From positions 155,065 to 219,064 of the forward strand of contig NZ_JABBFZ010000012.1 of NCBI RefSeq assembly GCF_012927125.1: DNA of 64,000 bases, given 5' to 3'. The position numbers were made by a program, and so were the translations under genes. Source of the stretch: Paraburkholderia antibiotica. GTDB lineage: Bacteria > Pseudomonadota > Gammaproteobacteria > Burkholderiales > Burkholderiaceae. The notes beneath the pieces were generated by a model. It made no database searches and was not told the origin of the DNA. It saw only the letters and a program-made list of their open reading frames with translations. Below, one piece after another: positions 1 through 8,070 of the stretch (position 1 is its first letter; each line of letters starts with the position of its first letter).

Positions 1-1141
1 GCGCGGCCAGCGCCAACGGCACGACCGGGAAGCCGACGCTCAGTGCGGCACGCAGCACGAACAGGCGGCTCTCGTTTTCGGAGCCGAGCTGGGCCACCGA
101 GAAACCGAAGAAACGTCCGATGTTGTTATCCCACAGCCACACCTTGAAGAGCGACTCGGAGCGCAGGTAAAAGCAGATCGGCCAGATCAGCGCGAACGGC
201 GCGCAAACGAGCACGGCGACGCCGAGCGCGCCCGAGAAGCTGCGGCTGCGGCAGGCGGGGTAGAGCGCGAGCGCGGCGCAGATCGTCGCGCCGAACACGA
301 GCGGCACGAACAGGCCCTTTGCCAGCAGCGACACGCCGATGCCCGCGCCGAGCATCGCCGCACCGCTGAGAATCGCGTGGCGGCGCTCGCGCGCACCGGC
401 GGTTGGCGTTGATTGCACGGCCTGCGTGCGGACCGGACGTGTGGTCTGCGAGTCGTCGCGCAGATGCGCGAGCACCAGTTCGAACAGCCCGCAGAAGCCG
501 AGCGCCGCGCCTGCCATCAGCGCGACGTCTGTCATCATGTCGTGCGCGTGTTTGACGACGACGAGCGTGCCGCCGAACAGCGCGAGCGTGCCGATCACGC
601 GCAGGTCGAACCAGCTCGACGCATCGACCGCGCGGCGTGCGACGCGTGCGGTGTAGTAGACCGTCAGGCCGGCGAACAGCGCGCTCGCGAGCCGTGCCGC
701 GTCGTGCAGCGGCAGGTAGCGGCCCAGCATCCACGCGAGACAGGTGGCGACCCAGTCGTAGATCGGCGGCTTCTCGACGAACGGCTGGCCGGCGTTGGTC
801 GGCACGACGAAGTCGCCGGTATCGAGCATGTGCTGGATGATGCCGAACGTGTAGGTCTCGTCCTGTTTCCACGGTTCGTGGCCGAGGATGCCGGGCAGCA
901 GCCATGCGCACAGGATCGCCAGCGCGACGAGCCAGCGCAGCGGACGGATCGCCGCGAGTGCGCGCCAGCGCTGCAGACCGCGCGCGCCGCGGCCGGTCGA
1001 GGCGTCGGCGGATGCGGTATCAGACGCGTTGGCGGTGTCGGACGCGTGAGGCGCCGGCGCGCCAGCGGGAGACGTGGCCGAGGTGGTGGCCGTCGCTATC
1101 GCGTGGTCCGCGCGCCAGTGCGCGGGCTGCTTGTCTCGCAT
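1..1141 (-). CDS. GT39/ArnT-like membrane glycosyltransferase (3' end cut by window)
   Basis: The reading frame begins at the ATG at 1141 and runs off the left edge, so only about 380 N-terminal residues are visible. A polar, Ala/Thr-rich leader of about 60 residues precedes the first membrane segment (about 66-87). Just after it comes HEPWKQDE (about 88-95), the acidic first-loop motif typical of the dolichyl-phosphate mannosyltransferase/ArnT superfamily, followed by the conserved VEKPPIYDW stretch. Several further hydrophobic segments follow. Members move a sugar from a polyprenyl-phosphate carrier to lipid A or another acceptor on the periplasmic face of the inner membrane. The substrate here is unknown. 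The nearby lipid A-type phosphoesterase and GT4 enzyme fit an envelope role, but that is inference. Confidence 0.85.
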   Translation of the reverse strand, partial: MRDKQPAHWRADHAIATATTSATSPAGAPAPHASDTANASDTASADASTGRGARGLQRWRALAAIRPLRWLVALAILCAWLLPGILGHEPWKQDETYTFGIIQHMLDTGDFVVPTNAGQPFVEKPPIYDWVATCLAWMLGRYLPLHDAARLASALFAGLTVYYTARVARRAVDASSWFDLRVIGTLALFGGTLVVVKHAHDMMTDVALMAGAALGFCGLFELVLAHLRDDSQTTRPVRTQAVQSTPTAGARERRHAILSGAAMLGAGIGVSLLAKGLFVPLVFGATICAALALYPACRSRSFSGALGVAVLVCAPFALIWPICFYLRSESLFKVWLWDNNIGRFFGFSVAQLGSENESRLFVLRAALSVGFPVVPLALAA

Positions 1142-1230
1142 GGAAATCTCTGTTCAGCGTACGCGGCGGCGTTGGCTACGCACTTATGTTTCTTGTAGGC
1201 GTCGCCGGCCGGATGCAGGCGCGCTGAACG

Positions 1231-1260
1231 ATTGTAGCGCCAGTTTATTACTGAAGATTA
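1231..1260 (-). promoter_or_regulatory. Possible promoter of the GT39 gene
   Basis: A TACAAT -10 box (1236-1231 on the minus strand) lies about 90 bases upstream of the glycosyltransferase ATG. The hexamer 17 bases further upstream (AATCTT) is a poor -35. Tentative. Nothing else was recognised in the roughly 300 bases between this gene and the SDR gene. Confidence 0.3.
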
Positions 1261-1437
1261 CAGGTTTGGAGCGAGCGTCGCGCGATGCCGACGCGGCCGC
1301 GCCGGCTGGACGTCAGCGGGACGTCGAAGCAACGGAAATTCGTAGTAGAGAGGGCGGGGCGGAACGAGGAAAGGCAGGAAAGACAGAAGCGCGACCGCAA
1401 GGGGCCGCGCCCGATTCGAGCGGCGCGCTGGCGCCGC

Positions 1438-2184
1438 CTAGCGACCGCCGGCGACGTCGAGCACTGCGCCGGTCACGTAGGAGGCCGCATCGCTCAACAG
1501 CCAGACGACCGCCTCGGCCACTTCGTCCGCGCTGCCGGGGCGGCCGAGCGGCGTGGTCGCGCCGAGCTGGGCGGCGCGATCGGGCTTGCCGCCGCTCGCG
1601 TGAATCTCGGTATCGATCAGGCCTGGCCGGATCGCGTTCACGCGCACACCCTGCGGGCCGAGTTCTTTCGCGAGGCCGAGCGTCATCGTGTCGATCGCGC
1701 CTTTCGAGCCTGCGTAGTCGACGTATTCGTTCGGCGAACCGAGTCGTGCCGCCGCCGACGACAGATTGACGATCACGCCGCCCGCGCCGCCGCGCTGTGT
1801 CGACATGCGCCGCGCCGCTTCGCGCGCGCACAGGTAGGCGCCGAGCACGTTGACGTCGAACATGTGCTTCAGGCGGTCGAACGTCATGTCGGCGAGCTGG
1901 CTCGACGGCGCGACGATGCCGGCGTTGTTGACGAGCGCATCGACGCGGCCGAAGTTCTGCTGCAGCGTATCGAACATCGCGATCACGTCGGCTTCGCTGG
2001 CGACGTCGCCGGCGATCGCCACCGCGCGGCCACCCGCGCGTTCGACTTCGGCGACGGTCTGCTGCGCGGCCGCGAGGTCACGCACGTAGTTCACGCCGAC
2101 GCACCAGCCGCGCGCGCCGAGCAGGCGTGCACTCGCGCGGCCGATGCCGCGGCTGCCGCCGGTGATCAGAACTGCTTTCGTCAT
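1438..2184 (-). CDS. SDR family NAD(P)-dependent oxidoreductase
   Basis: A 248-residue classical short-chain dehydrogenase/reductase. Cofactor motif TGGSRGIG is at 8-15, NNAG at 86-89, the catalytic Ser near 143, and Y157-x3-K161 in YAGSK; IRPG follows. Length and motif spacing match the 250-residue classical class (FabG-like fold), which reduces or oxidises carbonyl/hydroxyl groups with NAD(P)(H). The substrate cannot be read from the sequence. I chose the ATG at 2184 because GAGG lies five bases upstream and the Rossmann strand starts at once; an ATG eight codons earlier (2208) is in frame but has no good ribosome site. The gene is 46 bases downstream of the LOG-family gene on the same strand and could be cotranscribed. 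Confidence 0.9.
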   Translation of the reverse strand: MTKAVLITGGSRGIGRASARLLGARGWCVGVNYVRDLAAAQQTVAEVERAGGRAVAIAGDVASEADVIAMFDTLQQNFGRVDALVNNAGIVAPSSQLADMTFDRLKHMFDVNVLGAYLCAREAARRMSTQRGGAGGVIVNLSSAAARLGSPNEYVDYAGSKGAIDTMTLGLAKELGPQGVRVNAIRPGLIDTEIHASGGKPDRAAQLGATTPLGRPGSADEVAEAVVWLLSDAASYVTGAVLDVAGGR

Positions 2185-2230
2185 CGCAACCTCATCGTGT
2201 GGGGGCAAACGCGTGTGGGCCGGCCGAGGT

Positions 2231-2818
2231 TCAGACCGCGCTGCTCTGCACCGCGGTCCACTTGTCGCGCACCGGCGGCTGGTAGCGTTGCAGCTTGCCG
2301 AGCAGTGCGAGCGGATCGGCGTCGATCTGCAGCATGTCGAGATAGGTCTTGCTCATGAAGCCTTCGTCGACCGTGTGTTGCAGCAGACGGATCAGCGGCT
2401 CATAGAAATTGCCGGTATTCAGGAGTGCCACCGGTTTGCCGTGGTAGCCGAGCTGGGCCCACGTGAACACCTCGAACAGCTCTTCGAGCGTGCCCGCACC
2501 GCCCGGCATCGCGACGAACGCATCGGACAGTTCGGCCATCATCTTCTTGCGATGATGCATGTCGGGCACCACGTGCAGCTCGGTCAGGCCGTTATGGCCG
2601 ACTTCCTTGTCGACCAGCAACTCGGGAATCACGCCGATCGCGCGGCCGCCTTCGGCCATCACGGTGTCGGCGATCACGCCCATCAGGCCGACCTTGCCGC
2701 CGCCGTAGATCAACGCGAGATCGGCTTTAACCAGTGCGCGGCCGAACGCGCGCGCCGCTTCCGCATAAACCGGGTTGGCTCCCATCGAGGAGCCGCAATA
2801 CACACACACCGACTTCAT
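2231..2818 (-). CDS. LOG family protein (cytokinin riboside 5'-monophosphate phosphoribohydrolase type)
   Basis: A 195-residue Rossmann-like protein of the LOG/TIGR00730 family. The signature PGGAGTLEE is at about 105-113, with the nucleotide-binding GGGKVGLMG at about 39-47 and the paired basic residues HRKK at about 89-92. Characterised members cleave the N-glycosidic bond of nucleoside 5'-monophosphates (AMP or cytokinin nucleotides), releasing base and ribose 5-phosphate. In bacteria many are annotated as lysine decarboxylases, which is probably wrong for this class. The gene begins three bases after the TetR stop codon, and its ribosome site (AAGGACG) lies in the last TetR codons, so the two are very likely translated from one transcript. 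Confidence 0.9.
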   Translation of the reverse strand: MKSVCVYCGSSMGANPVYAEAARAFGRALVKADLALIYGGGKVGLMGVIADTVMAEGGRAIGVIPELLVDKEVGHNGLTELHVVPDMHHRKKMMAELSDAFVAMPGGAGTLEELFEVFTWAQLGYHGKPVALLNTGNFYEPLIRLLQHTVDEGFMSKTYLDMLQIDADPLALLGKLQRYQPPVRDKWTAVQSSAV

Positions 2819-2821
2819 TGT

Positions 2822-3544
2822 TCAAACGTCCTTCGATTCGTTGCGAGGCGCGCCTTCGCGCGGCGGCAGGTAGTCGTAGAACTCGCGCTTGGGCAGCTTG
2901 CCCGACACGAGGTCGTCGAAGATCTGTCGCGAGCGGCCGCGCAGATAAGGCGCCATCAGCGACACGATCTGCACGCTCACCTGATGCAGTTCGTCGCGGA
3001 TCGCTTCCTGCTCGTTGTATTTGCGCGGGTTCATCACGAACTGGTACGACAGCCAGTACGTGCCGATCACGCCGACGTTGGTCGCGATCACCTGCAACTC
3101 CTGCGGCGTCGCGACCATTTCGCCGTCGGCGACGAGCTGCTCGCAGAACTGGCTCGCGAAACGCACCTTGTGGCTGATGATCTGCTTGAAGTGCGTCTCG
3201 AGCGTGCGATTGCGCGCGAGCAGGTCGTTCAGGTCGCGATACAGGAAGCGGTAGCGCCATGTGAAATCGACCATGTACTGCAGATACGACCACATTTCGT
3301 CGATGGTCGCGCGATGGTCGTCGGGGAAACGCAGACGCTTCTCGATCTCCTGCTCGAACTGGCTGAAGATGCTGTTGATGATGTCGTCTTTGTTGCGGAA
3401 GTGGTAGTACAGGTTGCCTGGACTGATTTCCATTTCCTCGGCGATCGTCGTCGTCGTGACGTTCGGCTCGCCGATTTCGTTGAACAGCTTCAACGACAGT
3501 TCGAGAATCCGTTCGCGCGTGCGGCGGGGAGGTTTGGCTTCCAT
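2822..3544 (-). CDS. TetR/AcrR family transcriptional regulator
   Basis: A 240-residue one-component repressor. The N-terminal DNA-binding domain covers about residues 8-60, with the helix-turn-helix around IAEEMEISPGNLYYHF (about 34-49). A long all-helical ligand/dimerisation domain follows, rich in aromatic residues (WSYLQYMVDFTWRYRFLYRD), which suggests a hydrophobic ligand. The ligand is unknown. The gene heads a tight unit with the LOG-family gene. Its own promoter region (3733-3760) contains an imperfect palindrome between -10 and -35, suggesting autorepression. Family assignment is firm; regulon and effector are not determinable from the sequence. Confidence 0.9.
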   Translation of the reverse strand: MEAKPPRRTRERILELSLKLFNEIGEPNVTTTTIAEEMEISPGNLYYHFRNKDDIINSIFSQFEQEIEKRLRFPDDHRATIDEMWSYLQYMVDFTWRYRFLYRDLNDLLARNRTLETHFKQIISHKVRFASQFCEQLVADGEMVATPQELQVIATNVGVIGTYWLSYQFVMNPRKYNEQEAIRDELHQVSVQIVSLMAPYLRGRSRQIFDDLVSGKLPKREFYDYLPPREGAPRNESKDV

Positions 3545-3732
3545 GTCGTCCGGCCCTGGTTATGCCGGGCTGGGCGCATGGCGGCAAGCCGCTATTGCGT
3601 GTTCCACCCGGATGCGGTTGGTATATTGAGCGCTCCCGAACCCGCCGCCACGCGGCAGGCCCCTCGAAAGGACAGGAGAGTGCGGGGCAGTGCTGCGTGT
3701 GCGCCGACGCTTTCCCGTGGGACTGTCAAACG

Positions 3733-3760
3733 ATTATAAACCGAGCGTTCTAATACCCAA
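3733..3760 (-). promoter_or_regulatory. Promoter of the TetR-LOG unit with possible autoregulatory site
   Basis: On the minus strand a perfect TATAAT (3738-3733) sits 16 bases downstream of TTGGGT (3760-3755). The spacer carries GAACGCTCGGTT, an imperfect dyad (half-sites ACG/CGT-like) placed where a TetR repressor would block RNA polymerase. About 190 bases separate it from the TetR start. The rest of the 304-base gap between TetR and dgkA shows nothing else recognisable. Confidence 0.5.
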
Positions 3761-3848
3761 CCGCCTGCGCGGATTTTCATTCTATGGGACGGTTTGGCGC
3801 TGAATTGGAGGCGATCCTGGAGGCGATCGATTCAGCCTGCATCGAAGC

Positions 3849-4592
3849 TCAAAGCCACGCGCGAATCCAGCCGACCACGAGCGGCCCGACGATCACGATC
3901 CACGTCATCAGACACATGCCGAGCGCGACCATTACGGCCGCGCTACCGAGGTCTTTCGCGCGCCGCGACAACTCGTGGCGTTCGAGCGAGATCCGGTCGA
4001 TCGCGGCTTCGACGCTCGAGTTGAGCAACTCGACGATCAGCACCAGCAGCACCGAGCCGAGCAGCAGCACGCGCGAAACCGGATCGACGGGCACGATCAG
4101 CCCGCATGGAATCAGGATCGCGGCGAGTGTCAGTTCCTGACGAAACGCGCTTTCCTCGCGAATCGCGACGCGAAAGCCGGCCAGCGAATTTTTCATCGCG
4201 TGCCACGCGCGCGTGAGACCGCGGTTGCCCTTGTACGGATTGAACGGCAGCGGCGCGAGCGGATCGTCGGGACTGAGCGGTTCGTGCGGGGCGTCGTGTG
4301 CGTTGTTATGGGGCGCGGTGTGCTGCGGGGCGGAGGTGTTGCCGGCAGGAATGCGCGTGGTGTGCGCGTTGTTTCTGCCATTTACCGTGTTCGACACGTG
4401 GGCACCACGTGCGGCATCGACGTCACTCACACCCGCTCCTCCGTTCACACGCTGTATCGCATCGGCATGCTCGGGCGCGTCCGGTTCGCGCACGTCGTCG
4501 AACGGTTCGATGCCGGTGGTTTCGCGCGCGGCCTCGATGGCCCGCAACGCGGCGTTCGATGCGGGCCCGGCGCTGGATCGGCTGCTTCGCAT
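3849..4592 (-). CDS. dgkA: Diacylglycerol kinase (prokaryotic DgkA type) with long N-terminal extension
   Basis: The C-terminal ~120 residues are a typical small membrane diacylglycerol kinase. They hold an amphipathic start (MKNSLAGFRVAIREESAFRQ), three hydrophobic segments and the conserved VELLNSSVEAAIDR active-site stretch. The enzyme phosphorylates diacylglycerol to phosphatidic acid in the inner membrane, recycling lipid headgroup by-products. The frame is 247 codons, double the usual length: the first ~110 residues are Asn/His/Pro/Asp-rich and look disordered. Translation could instead start further in, because the conserved part begins near PLPFNPYKGNRG; no strong internal ribosome site settles this. 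It lies 22 bases downstream of the GT4 gene on the same strand. Confidence 0.85.
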   Translation of the reverse strand: MRSSRSSAGPASNAALRAIEAARETTGIEPFDDVREPDAPEHADAIQRVNGGAGVSDVDAARGAHVSNTVNGRNNAHTTRIPAGNTSAPQHTAPHNNAHDAPHEPLSPDDPLAPLPFNPYKGNRGLTRAWHAMKNSLAGFRVAIREESAFRQELTLAAILIPCGLIVPVDPVSRVLLLGSVLLVLIVELLNSSVEAAIDRISLERHELSRRAKDLGSAAVMVALGMCLMTWIVIVGPLVVGWIRAWL

Positions 4593-4614
4593 GGGAGGCT
4601 TCGCGCGCGCCGCA

Positions 4615-5658
4615 TCACGCGGCCGCGCTTTCCTCGCGATACGTCGCGCCGCTCAGCGGCTTCAGATGCGCGGCGAACTGCGCGGACGCCGCCGCCCACG
4701 AGAAGCGCTCGGCCCACGCGCGTGCATGCGCGCGATCGATCTTCAGCGCTTCGAGGCAGGCCTCGCGCAGATCCTCGTGCATCGCACCCGCGCCGCCGTC
4801 GCCGAGCACATCGATCGGGCCGGTGACCGGATAGGCGGCCACCGGCGTGCCGCACGCGAGCGCTTCGAGCAACACCAGCCCAAAGGTATCGGTGCGGCTC
4901 GGAAACACGAACACGTCGGCGGCCGCATAGACCTTCGCGAGTTCGGCCTGCGACAGCACGCCGAGATAGTTGACCTCCGGATAACGCGACTTCAGTTCGG
5001 CGAGCGCCGGACCTTCGCCGGCGACCCACTTCGAGCCGGGCAGATCGAGTTGCAAAAATGCCTCGACGTTTTTCTCGACCGCGACGCGCCCGACGTACAG
5101 GAAGATCGGCCGCGCGGTGTTGAGCACCTTCGAGTCCATCGGCCGGAAGATTTCCAGATCGACGCCGCGCGTCCACAGCACCACGTTCGTAAAGCCGAAT
5201 TTTTCGAGGTCGTGTTTGACCACGGGAGTCGGCGCCATCACCGCGAGCGACGGCTTGTGGAACCAGTGCAGAAACTTGTAGGTCGCCGCGAGCGGAATCC
5301 GGAAGCGCGCCTGCACATACTCGGGAAAGCGCGTGTGATACGCGGTCGTGAACGGCAGCTTGTGTTGCAGCGCGTACGCGCGCGCGGCCATCCCGAGTGG
5401 ACCTTCGGTGGCGATATGCAACGCGTCGGGCGCGAACTTGTCGATGCGCGCGTGCAGCTTGCGGCGCGGGAACAACGACAGACGGATCTCCGGATAGGTC
5501 GGGCAAGGCACCGTTTTGAATTCGAGCGGCGTCAGCAGATCGACCTGATGGCCGAGCGCGCCGAGTTCGCGCCGGGTGTTCTTGAGCGTGCGCACGACGC
5601 CGTTGACCTGCGGCTCCCATGCGTCGGTGACGATCATGATCTTCATCGCTTTGTTCAT
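4615..5658 (-). CDS. GT4-type (group 1) glycosyltransferase
   Basis: A 347-residue GT-B fold enzyme. The N-terminal half starts KIMIVTDAWEPQVNGVVRTL, the usual acceptor-domain beginning of GT4 mannosyl/sulfoquinovosyl-transferase-like proteins. The C-terminal half has the donor-binding region: IFLYVGRVAVEKNVE, VAGEGP, and FPSRTDTFGLVLLEALACGTPV. Such enzymes add a sugar from a nucleotide donor to a lipid or polysaccharide on the cytoplasmic side. Donor and acceptor are not predictable. It lies 46 bases downstream of an LpxH-like phosphoesterase and just before dgkA, so a glycolipid or lipid A-related role is a reasonable inference. Two in-frame starts (5658, 5646) are possible; I used the longer. 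Confidence 0.88.
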   Translation of the reverse strand: MNKAMKIMIVTDAWEPQVNGVVRTLKNTRRELGALGHQVDLLTPLEFKTVPCPTYPEIRLSLFPRRKLHARIDKFAPDALHIATEGPLGMAARAYALQHKLPFTTAYHTRFPEYVQARFRIPLAATYKFLHWFHKPSLAVMAPTPVVKHDLEKFGFTNVVLWTRGVDLEIFRPMDSKVLNTARPIFLYVGRVAVEKNVEAFLQLDLPGSKWVAGEGPALAELKSRYPEVNYLGVLSQAELAKVYAAADVFVFPSRTDTFGLVLLEALACGTPVAAYPVTGPIDVLGDGGAGAMHEDLREACLEALKIDRAHARAWAERFSWAAASAQFAAHLKPLSGATYREESAAA

Positions 5659-5704
5659 CGCTGCGGGCCCTGTGGAAGTGGAGGGTGGAAGCGGCCGACG
5701 GTAA

Positions 5705-6646
5705 TCAGGTGGTGGCTCGGGCTTTTTGTGCGTCTGCTTGCGGCGCGCGCAGCGCGGTCCAGTAGATCACCTTGAGTTCGCCTTCGTAGGTCTCGACGAG
5801 TGCCGACAGGCTCTCGACCCAGTCGCCGTCGTTGCAATAGAGCACGCCGTCGATCTCGCGCATCTCGGCTTTGTGGATGTGTCCGCAGACGACGCCGTCA
5901 CAGCCGCGGCGGCGCGCTTCGTCGGTCATCACGCGTTCGAACGACGAGATGAAGTTCACCGCGTTCTTGACCTGATGCTTCAGGTACTGCGACAGCGACC
6001 AGTACGGGAAGCCGAGCTTGCTGCGGATCCGGTTGAACCAGCGATTCAGCACGAGGATCATCGTGTAGAGGGTGTCGCCGAGATAGGCGAGCCATTTCGC
6101 GTGCTGGATCACGCCGTCGAACAGATCGCCGTGCACGATCCACAGCCGCTTGCCGGCGAGCGTGGTGTGAAACGCTTCGCCACGTACGTGGATGTCGCCG
6201 AATGCGAGGTCGCAGAACTGGCGCGCGGCTTCGTCGTGATTACCGGGCACGTAGATCACCTGGGTGCCTTTGCGCGCCTTGCGCAGCACTTTCTGCACGA
6301 CGTCGTTGTGCGCCTGCGGCCAGTACCAGCCCTTCTTCAACTGCCAACCGTCGATGATGTCGCCGACGAGGTACAGGTACTCCGATTCGTTGTGGCGCAG
6401 GAAGTCGAGCAGATAGCCCGCCTGGCAGCCGCTCGATCCGAGGTGGATGTCGGAGAGCCAGATCGTGCGATAGCGGTGCGGGTCGGCGTGACTGTCGTCG
6501 GGGTGATCGGCGGGGGCGTCGAGCGGTGGTGCGATTGGCAGCGGCAAGCCGTGATGAGCGGAACCGGGGGCGGGCCGGAACGCGACGGGGTCGACGCTCG
6601 GGCCGGTCTGGCGGAACAGGGACGTCGCGGACGTTTTGGGGTCCAT
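5705..6646 (-). CDS. LpxH-like calcineurin-type metallophosphoesterase
   Basis: A 313-residue protein with a full set of metallophosphoesterase motifs: SDIHLGS, GDIIDGW, GNHDE, HGDLFD and GHIHKAE, which supply the Asp/His/Asn ligands of a dinuclear metal site. The spacing resembles the UDP-2,3-diacylglucosamine diphosphatase (LpxH) family, which makes lipid X for lipid A, but the protein is longer than E. coli LpxH (about 240). It has a roughly 60-residue Pro/Ala/His-rich N-terminus and a WFNRIRSKLGF insertion. It may be a paralogue rather than the essential LpxH. It is the first gene of a minus-strand run with the GT4 and dgkA genes. The upstream side abuts the inverted-repeat element. Confidence 0.82.
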   Translation of the reverse strand: MDPKTSATSLFRQTGPSVDPVAFRPAPGSAHHGLPLPIAPPLDAPADHPDDSHADPHRYRTIWLSDIHLGSSGCQAGYLLDFLRHNESEYLYLVGDIIDGWQLKKGWYWPQAHNDVVQKVLRKARKGTQVIYVPGNHDEAARQFCDLAFGDIHVRGEAFHTTLAGKRLWIVHGDLFDGVIQHAKWLAYLGDTLYTMILVLNRWFNRIRSKLGFPYWSLSQYLKHQVKNAVNFISSFERVMTDEARRRGCDGVVCGHIHKAEMREIDGVLYCNDGDWVESLSALVETYEGELKVIYWTALRAPQADAQKARATT

Positions 6647-6855
6647 GGCTCACGCGTCGAGTGGCGGTGCCCGTATTGGGCCGCGCGCGCGTTACTGTGG
6701 CGTGACAGTCATGAGAAGTTCTTATTAAAGGGGCCTTCGCGGGGCGTGGTTTTTTCGTTGTGCCTGGCTTTTTGGCTTTTTTTGTTGTTCTGGCTTTGTT
6801 GGCCTTTCCTTGATTTGCTTTCGGTCTATTAGCGTTGCCCCTGTGCGGGGCGGCA

Positions 6856-6888
6856 CCTACTTTCTTTGCTTGCTGCAAAGAAAGTAGG
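6856..6888. repeat. Perfect hairpin in left arm of the inverted-repeat element
   Basis: CCTACTTTCTTTGC, a five-base loop TTGCT, then the exact reverse complement GCAAAGAAAGTAGG: a 14-bp perfect stem. The same structure recurs in the right arm at 7370-7402. Confidence 0.9.
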
Positions 6889-7369
6889 CAAAGAAAGCAG
6901 CTTCACACCGCTAATTCTTAAGCGGGCACCCCGGTCAACCACCGGTAGTGGTGCATCTGGAATCTGTCATCTCGCACACTCCCCGTTAGTGACAAGGCAG
7001 TCATCCTTCCGGCGACGCTGCGCGCGCCGACACTCTGCTCTCAAACCATCGGTCTTTCCGACATGTCGCCAAAGCGCAAGCCCCGGTCTAACCGATTGGT
7101 TGTTTTGGCGTGTCACTACGCACGGCCTTGATCTAACCACCGGTCTCTTAGGTCACCAGGCCGAGGCGAAGCCGACGGCCCCCACAGAGCAACCAACTCC
7201 ACTGGTTTCCCAGGCAGACCCGTCCACGACGCACGCAGTGCGCAGTGGGAAGCATGACGGCTTTGTCACTACCGTCGAATGTGCGGGGGCACAGATTCCA
7301 GATGCACCACTACCCCCTCCAAGCCAGGGGACCCACTTAAGAGCTTGCGGTTTGAAGCTGCTTTCTTTG

Positions 7370-7402
7370 CCTACTTTCTTTGCAGCAAGCAAAGAAAGTA
7401 GG
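7370..7402. repeat. Perfect hairpin in right arm of the inverted-repeat element
   Basis: Inverted copy of the 6856-6888 hairpin: 14-bp perfect stem with loop AGCAA. A second copy of TTTCTTTGC lies directly next to it, as in the left arm, so each arm could fold in more than one register. Confidence 0.9.
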
Positions 7403-7524
7403 TGCCGCCCCGCACAGGGGCAACGCTAATAGACCGAAAGCAAATCAAGGAAAGGCCAACAAAAGCCAGAACAACAAGGAAAAGCCAAAAAGCCAGACCA
7501 ACGAAAAAACCGGGCCGCGCGCCC

Positions 7525-8049
7525 TCAGCGCAAAACCACCACGACTTGAGTCCCCGCCAACCGATCATGCAAAAACCGCCGCTGCGGATCAAACCGCCCG
7601 GTCGCAGCCCACAGGAGGAACCAGACGCCGGCAATCAGAAGCGTCTGCGGCACACGCAACCCGAACAAAGGATGCGCCGCGAGCGGCGGCAAAAACCAGA
7701 ACCACGCGAACACATAACGAATGATCGCCCGCGCGACGGAAACCGGTCCGCCATCGGCAGCGACGAGCCGCAACCGCCAGGTTTTCATCGGCAGGGTCTG
7801 GCCGCCGTGGGTCCAGAACCACACGAAGTACACGCCGACCACGAGGCCGATCCAGCCGGCGAGCAGGTTGTGATGCGTGAGTCCGTTACGCTGCTGCGTC
7901 AGTGTGCTGAACAGATAGCCGGCGAGAAACACGACGCCGAACAGGATGACCGCCTCGTACAGCAGCGCCGCGAGCCGCCGCCGCACGGTGGGCGTCGTGT
8001 CGCCTGGCGTGGCGGTGGGCAAGGTCGGGGTGGCGAGGGGTTGGGACAC
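7525..8049 (-). CDS. RDD family membrane protein
   Basis: A 174-residue inner-membrane protein of the RDD family. The conserved RRRLAALLYEAVILFGV opens the first membrane segment, with further hydrophobic segments near 60-80 and 110-150, and the PMKTWRLRLV motif typical of the family lies between. The function is poorly known; some RDD proteins act as ion antiporters. The frame begins with GTG at 8049 and no clear ribosome site is visible, so the start is uncertain. It is the last gene of the sigma factor/DUF3619/DUF3106 unit, 21 bases after the DUF3106 stop, and its own stop is 14 bases from the inverted-repeat element. Confidence 0.85.
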   Translation of the reverse strand: MSQPLATPTLPTATPGDTTPTVRRRLAALLYEAVILFGVVFLAGYLFSTLTQQRNGLTHHNLLAGWIGLVVGVYFVWFWTHGGQTLPMKTWRLRLVAADGGPVSVARAIIRYVFAWFWFLPPLAAHPLFGLRVPQTLLIAGVWFLLWAATGRFDPQRRFLHDRLAGTQVVVVLR

Positions 8050-8070
8050 GAAAGGGGATTAGAAGCGGGA

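Larger units (their letters stand above)
6748..7511. repeat. Large inverted-repeat element (about 764 bp), no transposase
   Basis: Two arms, 6748-7010 and 7248-7511, are inverted copies of each other. The outer ~165 bases are nearly identical; the inner ~95 bases are more diverged but still alignable (shared blocks GTAGTGGTGCATCTGGAATC and GTGACAA). About 237 bases of unrelated sequence lie between. Each arm holds its own perfect 14-bp hairpin. It fills the gap between the LpxH-like gene and the RDD gene, ending about 14 bases from the RDD stop codon. Frames inside it translate to low-complexity Lys/Ala/Thr or shadow-like peptides. I recall very similar stretches annotated as hypothetical proteins in many Paraburkholderia genomes, which would mark a dispersed non-autonomous repeat family; that is recollection, not a search. 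Confidence 0.85.

Noticed and set aside
126..911. A 261-residue minus-strand ORF at the left edge
   Set aside because: It is a different frame of the GT39 gene, whose true frame (from 1141) has the family motifs and runs off the edge.
2144..3739. A 531-codon plus-strand frame across the LOG and TetR genes
   Set aside because: Opposite two clearly recognised genes and rich in His/Arg/Ala; a GC-skew shadow.
6866..7429. A 187-residue plus-strand ORF inside the inverted-repeat element
   Set aside because: It spans both arms and the core of a palindromic repeat, so its ends are inverted copies of each other. It has no start signal or domain and is more likely repeat sequence than a gene.
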